From contig CAVVDM010000015.1 of NCBI GenBank assembly GCA_963746885.1, positions 124,001 to 188,000 on the forward strand: DNA of 64,000 bases, in the 5' to 3' direction. The DNA comes from DATARH01 sp963746885 (GTDB taxonomy: Bacteria > Pseudomonadota > Alphaproteobacteria > ATCC43930 > CGMCC-115725). The position numbers and the translations under genes are program-made. Shown here one piece after another: positions 51,353 through 60,827 of the stretch (its first letter is position 1; every line of letters begins with the position of its first letter). Below the pieces are notes generated by a model, which saw nothing but the letters and a program-made list of their open reading frames with translations, had not been told where the DNA came from and searched no databases.

Positions 51353-51490
51353 CTCACGCTACTCGAAAATAGACCCCGCCCGCCCGCCGGGGCTTGCTGT
51401 TCTCGCTCAACCAGAACCTCCCCCCAAATCCGATAAGTCTGAGCGACCACTCTCCTGCACCATGACCGGGTGGCACATCGGAGGGGTGAG

Positions 51491-51805
51491 ATGAAGGACG
51501 TTCGGATTCTTGGGGTCGACCTGGGCAAGAACAGCTGCAGCGTGGTTGGGATGGACGCGGCGGAGCAGGTCGTGCTGCATCGCCGGATGCGGCGGGAGAG
51601 CATCATTGCGCTCGCCGCCAAGCTGCCCGGCTGCGTCGTGGCGACGGAGGCATGCTGCGGCGCGCACCACCTCGGTCGCCTTCTGGTGGCGCAAGGGCAT
51701 GAGGTACGGTTGATGTCGCCCGAGTACGTGCGTCCCTACGTCAAGGCGCAGAAGAACGACGATCGGGACGCGGAGACGATTGCCAAGGCCGCGACCCAAC
51801 GGAGG
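51491..51805 (+). pseudogene. IS110-family transposase, N-terminal fragment
   Basis: About 105 codons: VRILGVDLGKNSCSVVGMD, VVATEACCGAHHLGRLLVAQGHEV, then VRPYVKAQKNDDRDAETIAKAA with the catalytic Asp/Glu/Asp/Asp set of the RuvC-like domain. After ATQRRPG the similarity stops and the upstream part of a second, different IS110 element begins. The missing two-thirds of this gene was not found downstream, so the second insertion was followed by deletion. Start ATG 51491 with GAGGGG upstream. Confidence 0.75.
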
Positions 51806-51928
51806 CCTGGTTTCCAGGGTCATGTAGCGGGCCCGTTGCACGGCCCATTTGATGGCATGGACCGCCCCCGTTCGGGTTCCGAATGTGGGAGCGTGCGCAG
51901 TCTGCACAGCCGCAAGGGAGCCGTTGCC

Positions 51929-52915
51929 ATGTCCGTCGTCACAATTGGCCTTGATATCGCCAAGTCCGTGTTCCAGGTGCACGGTGTTGAGGCTGCCGGC
52001 GATACCGTGCTGCGTCGTCGTCTGGGCCGGACCGATCTGCTGCCTTTCTTCGCGAAGCAGCCGGCATGTGTAATCGGGATGGAGGCGTGCTCGAGCGCCC
52101 ACCACTGGGCGCGGGAGCTGAGCAGGCTCGGGCACCACGTCCGGCTCATTCCGCCGCAATACGTGAAGCCCTAGGTCAAGCGCAATAAGACCGATGCGGC
52201 CGATGCGGAGGCAATCTGCGAGGGCGTGGGTAGACCAAACATGCGCTTCGTGCCCATCAAGACCATCGAGCAGCAGAGCATTCTTGCCCTGCATCGGGTG
52301 CGCGCGTTGCTGGTGCGGCAACGGACGTCGGCCGTCAACGCGATGCGTGGCCTGCTGAGCGAGTTCGGCGTCGTGGCGGCCAAGGGCATTCGACGCGTTG
52401 AAGAACTGCGGCAGCGCATGAGCCGCACCGAACCTGCCTTATTGCCCGACCAGGCGCGTGAGGCCATCGGGGTTCTGTTTGATCACCCGGATGGCCTGCA
52501 GGAGCGGATCGACAAGATCGAGGCCCGGATATTGGCCTGGCACAAGGCCAGCGAGGCCAGCCGACGGTTGGCCTCGGCTCCGGGTGTCGGACCTCTGACA
52601 GCGACAGCAATTATTGCCGCGGTCGGAGACGGCAAACAGTTCAAATCATCACGCCACTTCGCCGCGTGGCTTGGGTTGACGCCGCGCATCCAAGCGAGCG
52701 GAGGAAAGGAACACATCGGCCGGATCAGCAAGGGCGGCGACCGATACCTTCGAACGTTGCTGATCCATGGCGCCCGAGCTGTCGTCGGCACCGCGTTCCG
52801 CAAGGACGTTCGCCCAAAGCCATGGCTGACGGAGCTTTTGCGGCGGCGACCGGTGAACGTCGCGGCCACCGCCGTTGCCCACAAGACGGCGCGCGCGCTC
52901 TCTGGGCAATGTTGA
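51929..52915 (+). pseudogene. IS110-family transposase with an amber codon at position 82
   Basis: 328 codons in one frame with TAG at 52172-52174. Around it the sequence reads PPQYVKP-stop-VKRNKTDAADAEAI, where relatives have Tyr, so a TAT/TAC-to-TAG change is likely. The N-terminal DEDD domain has TIGLDIAKSVFQVHG and GMEACSSAHHWAREL; the C-terminal transposase_20 part has LASAPGVGPLTATAIIAAVGDG and FAAWLGLTPRIQASGGKEHIG. Otherwise intact, so inactivation is recent. IS ends were not located; IS110 members usually lack clear inverted repeats. Confidence 0.88.
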
Positions 52916-53264
52916 CCCGCGCCGAATTGTATCGCCCGCGTGCCGCCGTCGTGGCGGCAGCGTAACCCGATCGACGCCTGAGCCGAGGCGTTGGCTTGCG
53001 AGGGTAACGAGAGATGATGGCGAACCGGTCGGACCGGGTTCGACAAAGGTCAATGACACGATGCGAGCTACTACCGAGCTCGTCCATTTGTCCGGCCGTC
53101 GATCCGCGAAAACCATCAGGGCCTGCGGTAATGTCGCCGCGCTTCAAGGCCGGATACACGACAGCAAGCGCCGTACCTGTGGAGGGGTCGTTACTGAAAT
53201 AGCCTATTGCGGCAGTCCGAGGCATTATGGGCAGAACATCCACCGATCACGAACTGCACTACAA
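52916..53264. other. Non-coding flank of the IS110 element
   Basis: 349 bases with no supported gene. A hairpin TGCCGCC (52941-52947) with GGCGGCA (52953-52959), loop GTCGT, follows the transposase stop. The right end of the element lies somewhere here. The rest holds nothing I can name. Confidence 0.5.
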
Positions 53265-54557
53265 CTAACCGAGAAGCCCGATCTGCCCGTGTTGCCTCAG
53301 GGTTCCGAAGCGAATGTAGCGCTTCCGAACACCTTCAAGGTCCGCAGGCGTGGAGATGCTCCGTTCGGCGTCGCCGAGCACCAAATCGGCGTGGCGCTGC
53401 AAGGTCTCAACCCGTGCCGGATCGTGTTCGCAACTCAGCACCGCCGTCAGAACCTCGATCAGTCGGATCAACACGGCGGCACTACCGGCTGCATTCTGCC
53501 GGATCATGTGGAACATCGTATCGACCAGCCCGTCATAGTCGATGCTCGGCACGACCAAAACGGGCCAGTCGTTACGCAACACGACGCCGGTCGGTAGGTA
53601 CAGCGGCGCGGCCTCGCATAGCGCCGATCCGAGGCGGTCCAGCACGCTGATCGCAGTGTGAGGGTCGTTGATGCCGGGCGACAACGCCCGCACCGCCACT
53701 TCAACCAACTGGCGCACGGCAAATTCGAGGTCGGCCGAACTCCCCCGCTGCCGTCCAAGGGCCGTGGCATTTCGGATAGCGGCGTCGGTCCCTTCGACCG
53801 GCGGGGTCATTATCGCGATCGGTGCGCCGGGAAATACGTAGTCACCCGGCCGGACGAGCAGACGGATGGCCGTCTTGTGCTCACCCGCCCAATCAGCGAG
53901 GCCAGTATCGTTTAGTTGCTGGAGATAACCCCGACGAGCATCAATCACCGGCACGGCGTTGTGCCAGAAAGCGTCCGGCGGAGGCGAGGGGTGCGGCGTA
54001 TCAGTGGTCAACCGTTGGATCGCCGACCGCGCGTCGTTGCTGACAAGCCCGATCACGGTGTCCACATTGATCCGATCGGCCATGTGGCCGACGAAAAACA
54101 CGAGAGTCGCCACGCAGAGGAAGGCCAGGAGAATGCCAACGCTGAGCGAAAGGTGTGGAACGAATTCGCCCTCGCTCTGGGTGCGGACAGTCCGCAGCAC
54201 CATCAGCGCGTAGGAGAAGGTGCCGAGAAAGACCCCGAGCGTGATCTGGTTGCCCCGGTCGCGTGTAAAGTTGCGAAGGAGTTGCGGTCCCATCTGCCCG
54301 GCTGCTAGGGATAAGGCCGCGATCGTAATTGAGAACACGGTGCCTGCGACCCCGATTGTGGACGCCACTACCGCGCCCAAAAGCGTCCGCGCACCTGTAC
54401 CGCCACCGTCATAGAGCCATGGGCTATCGACGACGCCACTGCGATCGAGACTGACGCAGCCAACCGCCGCCAGCACACCCGCCACAATCATGAGGCCGGG
54501 GATCAGCCAAAACGTCTCGCTCAGATCGCTCAGTAATTTACGAAAACGCGCGGTCAA
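53265..54557 (-). CDS. DUF2254 membrane protein
   Basis: 430 residues. Four helices in the first 165 residues (FWLIPGLMIVAGVLAAVGCV, LLGAVVASTIGVAGTVFSITIAALSLA, TLGVFLGTFSYALMVLRTV, LSVGILLAFLCVATLVFFVGHMA). GQMGPQLLRNFTRDRGNQ is a family signature. The soluble C-terminal half contains VRPGDYVFPGAPIAIM, VRALSPGINDPHTAISVLDRLG and PVLVVPSIDYDGLVDTMFHMIRQ in pieces. Unknown function. Cytoplasmic domain is likely. Frame intact. Confidence 0.88.
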   Translation of the reverse strand: MTARFRKLLSDLSETFWLIPGLMIVAGVLAAVGCVSLDRSGVVDSPWLYDGGGTGARTLLGAVVASTIGVAGTVFSITIAALSLAAGQMGPQLLRNFTRDRGNQITLGVFLGTFSYALMVLRTVRTQSEGEFVPHLSLSVGILLAFLCVATLVFFVGHMADRINVDTVIGLVSNDARSAIQRLTTDTPHPSPPPDAFWHNAVPVIDARRGYLQQLNDTGLADWAGEHKTAIRLLVRPGDYVFPGAPIAIMTPPVEGTDAAIRNATALGRQRGSSADLEFAVRQLVEVAVRALSPGINDPHTAISVLDRLGSALCEAAPLYLPTGVVLRNDWPVLVVPSIDYDGLVDTMFHMIRQNAAGSAAVLIRLIEVLTAVLSCEHDPARVETLQRHADLVLGDAERSISTPADLEGVRKRYIRFGTLRQHGQIGLLG

Positions 54558-54727
54558 AAAACGGTCCGATCAAGATGTGGCGGCTTTTCATGTGCCATCT
54601 GACGATTAGCTGGCATTCCGTTTGTGCTCAGCACCCAAAGTTCTTCTCTTGATCGTGCTCCTGACCTGCGATTTGAGAAACCACAACGCTTTGCCGAAAA
54701 CGACCCAACAATTACGCCTCCAACAGA

Positions 54728-55225
54728 TCAACCGTTCAGTGACCAGATCGCGAAATTCAGCACGGCGGCGAACGCCACCCAGACCGCCAGGGGCATCAGG
54801 GCCACGGCGGCGACGAAATCGAGCCGCAGGAACACTATGACCGTGGCGCTGATGACGGCCAGTTGCGGGACAAGGTTGACCAATCCGAGCGCAGGGCTAT
54901 GCGCGCCGAAAAACATCCAGGACCACGCTGCATTCAACGCTAACTGAACGAAGAACAAGCTCAACCCCAGGCGGCGTGCTGATGTCTTTCTCCGCAACCG
55001 CAGCACCCGCCAGAGGGCGAAGGCCATCAACACGTAGAGCGTCGTCCATACCGGCGCGAAGACCCAATTCGGCGGGTTGAAGGCCGGCTTCACCAGCCCG
55101 GCATACCAGGGCGTCAGGTTCGGATAGGTGGCGATCTGGCCGATGACCGACGCGGCGACGACGGGAACCACCGCGGCGGCAAGACGCGCCTGCTGGATCA
55201 ATCGGTTCCTCGCGGCATCATCCAT
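54728..55225 (-). CDS. TspO/MBR-family tryptophan-rich sensory protein
   Basis: 165 residues, five helices. Family blocks: YAGLVKPAFNPPNWVFAPVWTTLYVLMAFALWRV (KPAFNPPNWVF and PVWTTLY are diagnostic) and QLALNAAWSWMFFGAHSPALGLV. Binds porphyrins or heme in known members and affects tetrapyrrole and stress responses. Lies alone in the accessory island. Confidence 0.92.
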   Translation of the reverse strand: MDDAARNRLIQQARLAAAVVPVVAASVIGQIATYPNLTPWYAGLVKPAFNPPNWVFAPVWTTLYVLMAFALWRVLRLRRKTSARRLGLSLFFVQLALNAAWSWMFFGAHSPALGLVNLVPQLAVISATVIVFLRLDFVAAVALMPLAVWVAFAAVLNFAIWSLNG

Positions 55226-55440
55226 TCAGCCGACATTCCCCCAAGGCTCGATCGGATCGGGCGGCGTAGGGAAAACCTTTCATCAAACGGTCCCGCTCTG
55301 ACGCCGCCGGTGAACGGACTACGCAGCCTGCCGAGTCGACGCCAATTTGTCACCCCGTGCCTGTCGGACTTATCGCTACTGTCGCGGGCACTTCGGCTAT
55401 AATAACAGCGGCAACCTGACTGCAGAAGACCGGAGGAAAC

Positions 55441-55650
55441 GTGACGACCCGACCCCGTGCCGCCGATGATTTCGCGACGATCCGAGCACGCATGGAGGAA
55501 TTGCGCTGCGATCGCGCTCAGATAGAGGCTGAGCAGAAGGGTCGTTCGCCGATTGGGCCAAGCCAGCATCGGCGCTTCACCCGCAAGACAGCCAAAGATG
55601 CTGATAATTTCGATGTAAAGCCGCGCCACCCCGGCATCATCCCCATATGA
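55441..55650 (+). CDS. Small basic protein of unknown function
   Basis: 69 residues from GTG 55441, with a strong GGAGG five bases upstream. Highly charged: an N-terminal helix (AADDFATIRARMEELRCDRAQIEAEQ) followed by RRFTRKTAKDADNFD and a Pro-rich end. No family recognised. It may be cut at the 3' end but the stop is clear. Confidence 0.45.
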   Translation: MTTRPRAADDFATIRARMEELRCDRAQIEAEQKGRSPIGPSQHRRFTRKTAKDADNFDVKPRHPGIIPI

Positions 55651-55732
55651 GTGGGCATAGCCCCCCGGGCGTTGCATCGCCGGCCCCGCGAAATCGGGTG
55701 CCTTACATTACCCCTTCAACTCCATAGGCATC

Positions 55733-56131
55733 ATGAGATCAGCACCAGATCAGCGGTCTCGCGGTCGCTTTAATGGCAACCGGCCATCCCACCAGCAGCC
55801 GCGAGGGCCATCCCAGAATCAGACACACGACAGCCATGGCCCTGGCGAGCGCATCCGAGGAAACGCCTCCCAGATATACCAGCGTTACCTCACACTTGCA
55901 GAGGAAGCAGCGAGAAGTGACGATCGAGTTGCTGCCGAAAATTACTACCAGCACGCCGAGCACTATCTCCGCATCAACAACGAGAGCCGTGGTGGCAATC
56001 CAGCGGGCACACCACGCCCGATTGACCGAGACACCGCCCAAATTGGCTTCGTGGGCGAAACTGCGATAGATCACGCCCCATCCCAAACGGATGACGATCA
56101 GCAGAGACCCAAGACCGCTCTCGACCTCTGA
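55733..56131 (+). CDS. DUF4167-domain protein
   Basis: 132 residues. The signature HGPGERIRGNASQIYQRYLTLAEEAARSDDRVAAENYYQHAEHYLRIN is present in pieces (GNASQIYQRYL, NYYQHAEHYLRI). The N-terminus is Arg/Asn/Gln-rich and disordered, as is the acidic end. The standard alphaproteobacterial member lies beside prfA-prmC; this one is inside the island, so it is probably a divergent extra copy. Function unknown, suspected RNA binding. Confidence 0.8.
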   Translation: MRSAPDQRSRGRFNGNRPSHQQPRGPSQNQTHDSHGPGERIRGNASQIYQRYLTLAEEAARSDDRVAAENYYQHAEHYLRINNESRGGNPAGTPRPIDRDTAQIGFVGETAIDHAPSQTDDDQQRPKTALDL

Positions 56132-56166
56132 CCTACTCGGTGAGACCGGCGCTGCGGCAGCCGTCG

Positions 56167-56862
56167 TCAAGCTGGCCTCTCGACCCGAGCGACTGGTCGG
56201 CCATCTTCGTATTCCACCCTGATGGCGAAATCATAGCGGTCGATATCGAGCGCGATGTCGGCATCCTGGGGACGCACATGCGGACGGGCCGGATCGTGAA
56301 ACCGGGCGATTTCGCCACCCGCGAGGATGAGCCGTTGAACGGCCCGCCTGTCACCCGGACGGCCTTGAAGACGATTGCGAAGATGGATTGCGCATACCTC
56401 GTCTTCGTCGGTGCGGTTGATCCCGTTATCGCCCATCGCGACCAAGGTGATCTGGTCAGGTGTCCGCGACAGCATTGCTCGGGCGGTCGCGGTCGCGGTC
56501 ACCAACGATGCCGCATAGAGGCGGTCGGCCCGGTTCGCCGCCGCGACGATGCCCTGCGTGCCGGCGCTCGTCCGCTGAATGATCGTCTTGCCGCCAAAAT
56601 CGACCGCCGCGACCTCGAATGGCGAATTGCCGAAGTCGAACTCAGGCGGCGGCTTGCCACCGACCTCGCCCATACAGACATCACCTACGCCAGCTTCCCG
56701 GAGCGCGAGAGCCTCCTCGACCGTGCCGACCATGACGATGTGGGATGCTCCGTTGGCGAGTGTGACGGCGGCTGTGGTGAATGCGCGGAAAACGTCGATA
56801 ACCGCGACCGTGCCGGTTGCTCGGGCTGCACCTTCGAGAAGGCTGTGGATCGCGATTTCCAT
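56167..56862 (-). CDS. 2-phosphosulfolactate phosphatase (ComB) family protein
   Basis: 231 residues from ATG 56862 (a TTG eight codons earlier is open). Blocks: VAVIDVFRAFTTAAVTLANGASHIVMV, GEVGGKPPPEFDFGNSPFEV, IQRTSAGTQGIVAAANRAD and LVAMGDNG, all typical of ComB-like phosphatases. In methanogens ComB acts in coenzyme M synthesis; in bacteria members act in sulfolactate metabolism or have unknown substrates, and no partner ComA or ComC is seen here. Confidence 0.82.
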   Translation of the reverse strand: MEIAIHSLLEGAARATGTVAVIDVFRAFTTAAVTLANGASHIVMVGTVEEALALREAGVGDVCMGEVGGKPPPEFDFGNSPFEVAAVDFGGKTIIQRTSAGTQGIVAAANRADRLYAASLVTATATARAMLSRTPDQITLVAMGDNGINRTDEDEVCAIHLRNRLQGRPGDRRAVQRLILAGGEIARFHDPARPHVRPQDADIALDIDRYDFAIRVEYEDGRPVARVERPA

Positions 56863-56957
56863 CCGACCATCTGCTACCGTTTGCAAGAGCCCGAGCCTAC
56901 CGGCTCGGTGCGACGGATGCGATCGTCGGCTATTCGATCGCCGGGAGCGAGGACGCC

Positions 56958-57612
56958 ATGCCTGACGAAACCCCGAGCACCACCGATCTATTTGAGATCA
57001 TCCGGACCACCCGGTCGATGCGGCGGTTGAAGCCGGACTCGGTGCCAGACGATCTAATCCGCCAAATCCTGGAGGCGGGCGTCGGTGCGCCGAGCGGCGG
57101 CAATATGCAACGCTGGCGTTTTCTCGTGATCAAGGACGCTGGCGTCAAGCAGACGGTCGGAGTCCTGTATAAACGGGCCTGGGATGAAATCGTCGCTCCT
57201 CGATACCGTTCGGGCGAGCCCGCGCCGGGCATGGACCGAGATCGATTTCTGCGGCTGCTCGATGCGGCAGAATATCTCGCCGTTCACATCCACGATGCCC
57301 CGGTATGGATCGTGCCGTGCCTCCAGGGTGCCGCGCCGACACGAACAGCGGGCTCGTCGATTCTACCCGGCTGTACAAAACATGCTGCTGGCGGCGCGGG
57401 CGCTCGGGCTCGGCGCAACTCTGACGACGCTCTACTTGAATTTCGAGAAAGAGGCCGAGGCTGCGCTCGGGCTGCCGTCCGATTGGCATTCGTACGCTCT
57501 GATCCCGATCGGCTACCCGATGGGTCGGTTCGGACCCGTTCGGCGCATCTCACTCGCCGATGTCGTCTACGAGGATCGATGGGGCCAACCCTACCGCGAT
57601 CTGGGTCATTGA
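56958..57612 (+). CDS. Nitroreductase family protein (one frameshift)
   Basis: 217 residues after repair. FMN-binding start FEIIRTTRSMRRLKPDSVPDDLIRQILEAGVGAPSGGNMQRWRFLVI in pieces (RSMRRLKP, GAPSGGNMQRW). One extra C at about 57361 (context TCGATTCTACC) separates TAGSSI from YPAVQNMLLAARALGLGATLTTLYL. The end is RFGPVRRISLADVVYEDRWGQPY. NAD(P)H-dependent reduction of nitro or quinone-like compounds is expected; substrate unknown. Divergent from the ComB-like gene. Confidence 0.87.
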
Positions 57613-57692
57613 CCTGTCGGGTTATCCGATGAGCGACGCGACGATGACCGGAAACATTGCAACAGTGGCCAGCCGTGCTTCCCGGATCAATT

Positions 57693-58010
57693 TCAAGTCA
57701 GCGCCGACGACAGCCCCAAGCAGCAACGCTCGAATTTCTTTCCGCTGCCGCAGGGGCAAGGGTCGTTGCGGCCGACCCCTCGGAATGGATTTCGGTAGGG
57801 TTCGTGTTCGGCGAGTTCGGTTTCTATCTCTTGCAGGTATCGCTCGCGATCAGCGCGGGCCTCGTCGCTGAAGCCGTACCAGCGGGACAATTCCTCGACG
57901 GTGTCACCGAACAAGGTGAACTCGTCGCCCTTCGAGGATTGTGCCATTTCAGGATGTCGCGCCGCCCATTCGACATCGGCCTGGAAATCTCCCCACGCCT
58001 CCGGCGACAA
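57693..58010 (-). CDS. SEC-C motif protein
   Basis: 105 residues from TTG 58010. The C-terminus carries the zinc-binding SEC-C motif GRNDPCPCGSGKKFERCCLG. The helical part before it (DTVEELSRWYGFSDEARADRERYLQEIETELAEHEPY) resembles the ends of YecA/UPF0149-type proteins. The missing ATG suggests either a TTG start or a truncated, frameshifted gene; an out-of-frame ATG lies at 58017. Confidence 0.65.
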   Translation of the reverse strand: MSPEAWGDFQADVEWAARHPEMAQSSKGDEFTLFGDTVEELSRWYGFSDEARADRERYLQEIETELAEHEPYRNPFRGVGRNDPCPCGSGKKFERCCLGLSSALT

Positions 58011-58242
58011 AGCTCATGTGTAGGCACCGTTGAGACAACCACCGCCGGCTGGTTTGCCTAGGCATCCCCGCGCGATGATGCCTGCACCGTCAAGCCGGGA
58101 GCAGCCGGCCGCATTGAGGCCGATCAACGCAAAAACATCCCTTGGCTCCCGGCGACGGCCGCGAGGATCGTGATCAAGCTGATCACGATCAGGAACCAGT
58201 GAGCGCGCTGCAACCAAGCGAAAGCGGCGTCGGGCGCCGCCG

Positions 58243-58527
58243 TTGATACCCGGCTTGATCCTGACGGTGGTGGCAATCCCCGTGATGTGGTGGCTCGCAA
58301 AGGAGAAGATACGAGTTGCTGAGCAGATCGGCAGCCGGGCACTCCGCGCCGATGCCGTCGAGTCGATTACCTGCGGCTACCTGTCTGGCGTCGTGGTGGT
58401 CGGCATCCTCGTCCAGCTTCTAATGCCGGGCTGGTGGTGGATCGATAGCGCGGCGTCGCTGGCGATCGTGGTTCTTCTCGTCAAAGAAGGCCGCGAGGCG
58501 TGGCATCACGACGAGTACGATGAGTAA
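58243..58527 (+). pseudogene. Cation diffusion facilitator fragment (C-terminal half)
   Basis: About 94 codons beginning at a TTG. Two to three helices and the pattern EQIGSRALRADAVESITCGYLSGVVVVG, then WWWIDSAASLAIVVLLVKEGREAWH, match the last membrane segments of small cation transporters of the CDF superfamily. The N-terminal helices are absent from 58010-58240. Its end overlaps the convergent methyltransferase by about 20 bases. A remnant rather than a working transporter. Confidence 0.65.
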
Positions 58528-59138
58528 CCTTTGGTCGCCAAACCTTCATACATGAAGGTCCAAGGCTTCGGGCCTTTCATGTAGCCGGTTTCGAGCGCCT
58601 CGACTCGGAAGCCGGCAGCGGTGATCAGATCGTCGGCTTTACGGTCGAGATGGCAGCCGCCGCTGAACCGAGACCAGCATGGAGTCAACCGCCGTTGCCA
58701 CCGGGCCACAGCCGGTTCAGGCGAAAGCCCATGTTCGACGAAGAGCAGACGCCCGCCCGGCTTCAGCACCCGCCGCATCTCGTCCAGCGCGGCGCTCGGG
58801 TTCGAGATCGAGCACAGGGTCCACGTCATGACGACGGTATCGATAACACCATCGGGGAACGGAAGCCGCTCCCCAGATGCTCGCACAAAAGAGACCGGAA
58901 CGCCCGCCATTGCTGCGCGACGGCGAGCCATACCGAGAAGCTCGACCGAGGGGTCGAGAGCGCAGACGTGATCGACATCGCCCGCGTAGAGACCCAGGTT
59001 CAGGCCCGAACCTACGCCGATTTCGAGCACAATGCCGCGCGCCGCCCCGGCCGTCGCGCGCCGATACGGGTCCAGCGCTCGATTTCGCATGGCAAGATCG
59101 AGCAGGCGGGAAAAGAGCCAGTTCGCAACTGCGCGCAT
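58506..59138 (-). CDS. Class I SAM-dependent methyltransferase
   Basis: 210 residues. Motif I is IVLEIGVGSGLNLGLYAG, then HVCALDPS (acidic loop), FVRASGERLPFPDGVIDTVVMTWTLCSI and RVLKPGGRLLFVEHG, a UbiE/Coq5-like arrangement. The C-terminal part GYMKGPKPWTFMYEGLATK is common in a family of small unassigned methyltransferases. Substrate unknown. Confidence 0.85.
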   Translation of the reverse strand: MRAVANWLFSRLLDLAMRNRALDPYRRATAGAARGIVLEIGVGSGLNLGLYAGDVDHVCALDPSVELLGMARRRAAMAGVPVSFVRASGERLPFPDGVIDTVVMTWTLCSISNPSAALDEMRRVLKPGGRLLFVEHGLSPEPAVARWQRRLTPCWSRFSGGCHLDRKADDLITAAGFRVEALETGYMKGPKPWTFMYEGLATKGYSSYSS

Positions 59139-59216
59139 TTTGGGCCATTGACCTCTATCAAGGCCACAACGTCAGCATCGCTTCAGGCTGTGCCTTATTT
59201 GGCGGGGAGGTCGCCA

Positions 59217-59663
59217 ATGGATGATACGATCAAACGCAAGATTATCGACCTGCTCGATCATCACCGGCTCATGACGGTCGCGACGAACCGGCCGGACGGC
59301 TGGCCGCAAGCGACCACGGTAGGGTACGTCAACGACGGGATGACCATCTATTTCCTTTGCGGCCCGCACAGTCAGAAGGCTCAAAATTTCGCGCGCGACA
59401 ACCGGCTGTCGCTGACGATCGACCATGATGTCTCGGACCCGATGGCAATCATCGGCCTGTCGATGGCAGCGCACGCGCACCCGGTCACTGATGCGGCAGA
59501 AGTCGGTAAAGCCATGGACCTTCTGGGGCAGCGCTACCCGGAGTATGCGAGCTTCCCGATGCCTAAACCGGAGGAAATCCGCATCTTCCGCGTCGAGCCG
59601 AAGGTGATCTCGGTCCTCGACTACTCGAAGGGCTTCGGCCACACCGACCTCGTGACCGTGTAG
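59217..59663 (+). CDS. Pyridoxamine 5'-phosphate oxidase-like flavin-binding protein
   Basis: 148 residues. Split-barrel fold of the PPOX class: LLDHHRLMTVATNRPDGWPQATTVGYV, TIYFLCGPHSQKAQNFARDNRLSLTID, AAHAHPVTDAAEVGKAMDLLGQ and PEEIRIFRVEPKVISVLDYSKGFGHTD. Probably binds FMN or F420/heme-like cofactor; not the true PdxH. GGGGAGG precedes the start by six bases. In the same direction as the following binding protein. Confidence 0.82.
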   Translation: MDDTIKRKIIDLLDHHRLMTVATNRPDGWPQATTVGYVNDGMTIYFLCGPHSQKAQNFARDNRLSLTIDHDVSDPMAIIGLSMAAHAHPVTDAAEVGKAMDLLGQRYPEYASFPMPKPEEIRIFRVEPKVISVLDYSKGFGHTDLVTV

Positions 59664-59777
59664 CATGAGGGCCGTGCCAACGGGCACGGTTACATCGACT
59701 GGTGTACGGCTCTGAATTACCCACTCACGGGATGAGGTGTCCGCGATACGCGAGTCGGATAAGGAAGGATCGGTAGC

Positions 59778-60565
59778 GTGTTTCCGCCGGAGCGCATCGT
59801 CTGCCTGACCGAAGAGACCGTCGAAACGCTCTGTCTGCTGGGGAACAGGATCGCATCGTTGGCATCTCGGGCTATTGCGTGCGCCCGCCCGAGGCTCGCC
59901 GCGCCAAAACGCGCGTCTCAGCCTTTACGTCGGCCAATATCCCCAAAATCCTCGATCTGAAGCCCGATCTGGTTCTGACCTTTTCCGATCTCCAAGCCGA
60001 CATCGTCGCCACACTGATCCGGCACGGTGTTGCGGTTCACGCCTTCAATCAGCGCAGCGTCGCCGAAATCCTCGACATGATCCGCATGCTCGGCCCGATC
60101 GTAGGAGCGGCGGATCGCGCCGACCAACTCGCTGAGGAGCTTTCCGCCGGACTTGCCGAAGCACGCGACCGGGCTGCGCAGTTGCCGCGCCGACCGCGAG
60201 TGTATTTCGAGGAATGGGACGAGCCGATGATCTCCGGCATCGCGTGGGTGTCCGAGTTGATCGAGGTCGCCGGGGGGATTGACATCTTCGCCGACCGAGC
60301 AGCCGGCAAATCCGCGCAGGATCGCATCGTGACCGCGCCGGAGGTCGTCGCGCGCATGCCAGAGATCATCATCGGCTCCTGGTGTGGCAAGAAATTCCGG
60401 CCCGAGAAGGTGGCCGCTCGGCCGGACTTCGATCACACCCCGGCCGTCCGGAACGACGCCGTTCACGAGATCAAGTCGCCGCTGATCCTGCAACCGGGTC
60501 CAGCGGCATTGACCGCCGGGCTGGCCGAGCTTCAGCGATTGATCGAAGCGGTTGCCCGTGGCTGA
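59778..60565 (+). CDS. Cobalamin/siderophore-type periplasmic binding protein-like (BtuF-like, one frameshift)
   Basis: About 262 residues from GTG 59778. RIVCLTEETVETLCLLG starts the fold, and after a one-base slip near 59845 comes DRIVGISGYCVRPPEARRAKTRVSAFTSANIPKILDLKPDLVLTFSDLQAD in pieces (GISGYCVRPPEA, KILDLKPDLVLTFS). The second lobe has RVYFEEWDEPMISGIAWVSELIEVAGG. No signal peptide is visible, and no transporter genes are near. Family members of this type without export signals are common; ligand unknown. Confidence 0.75.
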
Positions 60566-60638
60566 TCGGGTGGCGCCTTTGCCGCTGCTGCAGTAGGCTC
60601 TCGGTCCCTTCGGTTGGAAATCGAACGAAAGCAGCGGC

Positions 60639-60815
60639 ATGGCAGAGACCAACCTGGAAAAGCTCATGCGGCTGTCGGGAAAGGCCACGTCGAAGGCTTT
60701 GGGTGCGCTTGAACGTCGTGGCATTGATGTCCGTGGGAAACTGTCTACCCCGATCAGCCGGGTGCCCCGCCGGGCACCAGCGCCAAAACGCAAACCGAAT
60801 GATCCCGTGGAATAA
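60639..60815 (+). CDS. Small basic protein, 58 residues
   Basis: ATG 60639 to TAA 60815. Sequence begins MAETNLEKLMRLSGKATSKA and continues with LGALERRGIDVRGKL, then a Pro/Arg/Lys-rich tail (RRAPAPKRKPNDPVE). GAAAG upstream is a weak ribosome site. Could be a nucleic-acid binding peptide; no family recognised. Confidence 0.35.
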   Translation: MAETNLEKLMRLSGKATSKALGALERRGIDVRGKLSTPISRVPRRAPAPKRKPNDPVE

Positions 60816-60827
60816 CCGGGACCCGGT

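Noticed and set aside
52172..52174. TAG as a recoded (pyrrolysine-type) codon in the transposase
   Set aside because: Relatives have Tyr there; a point mutation is simpler and no Pyl system is expected in this group.
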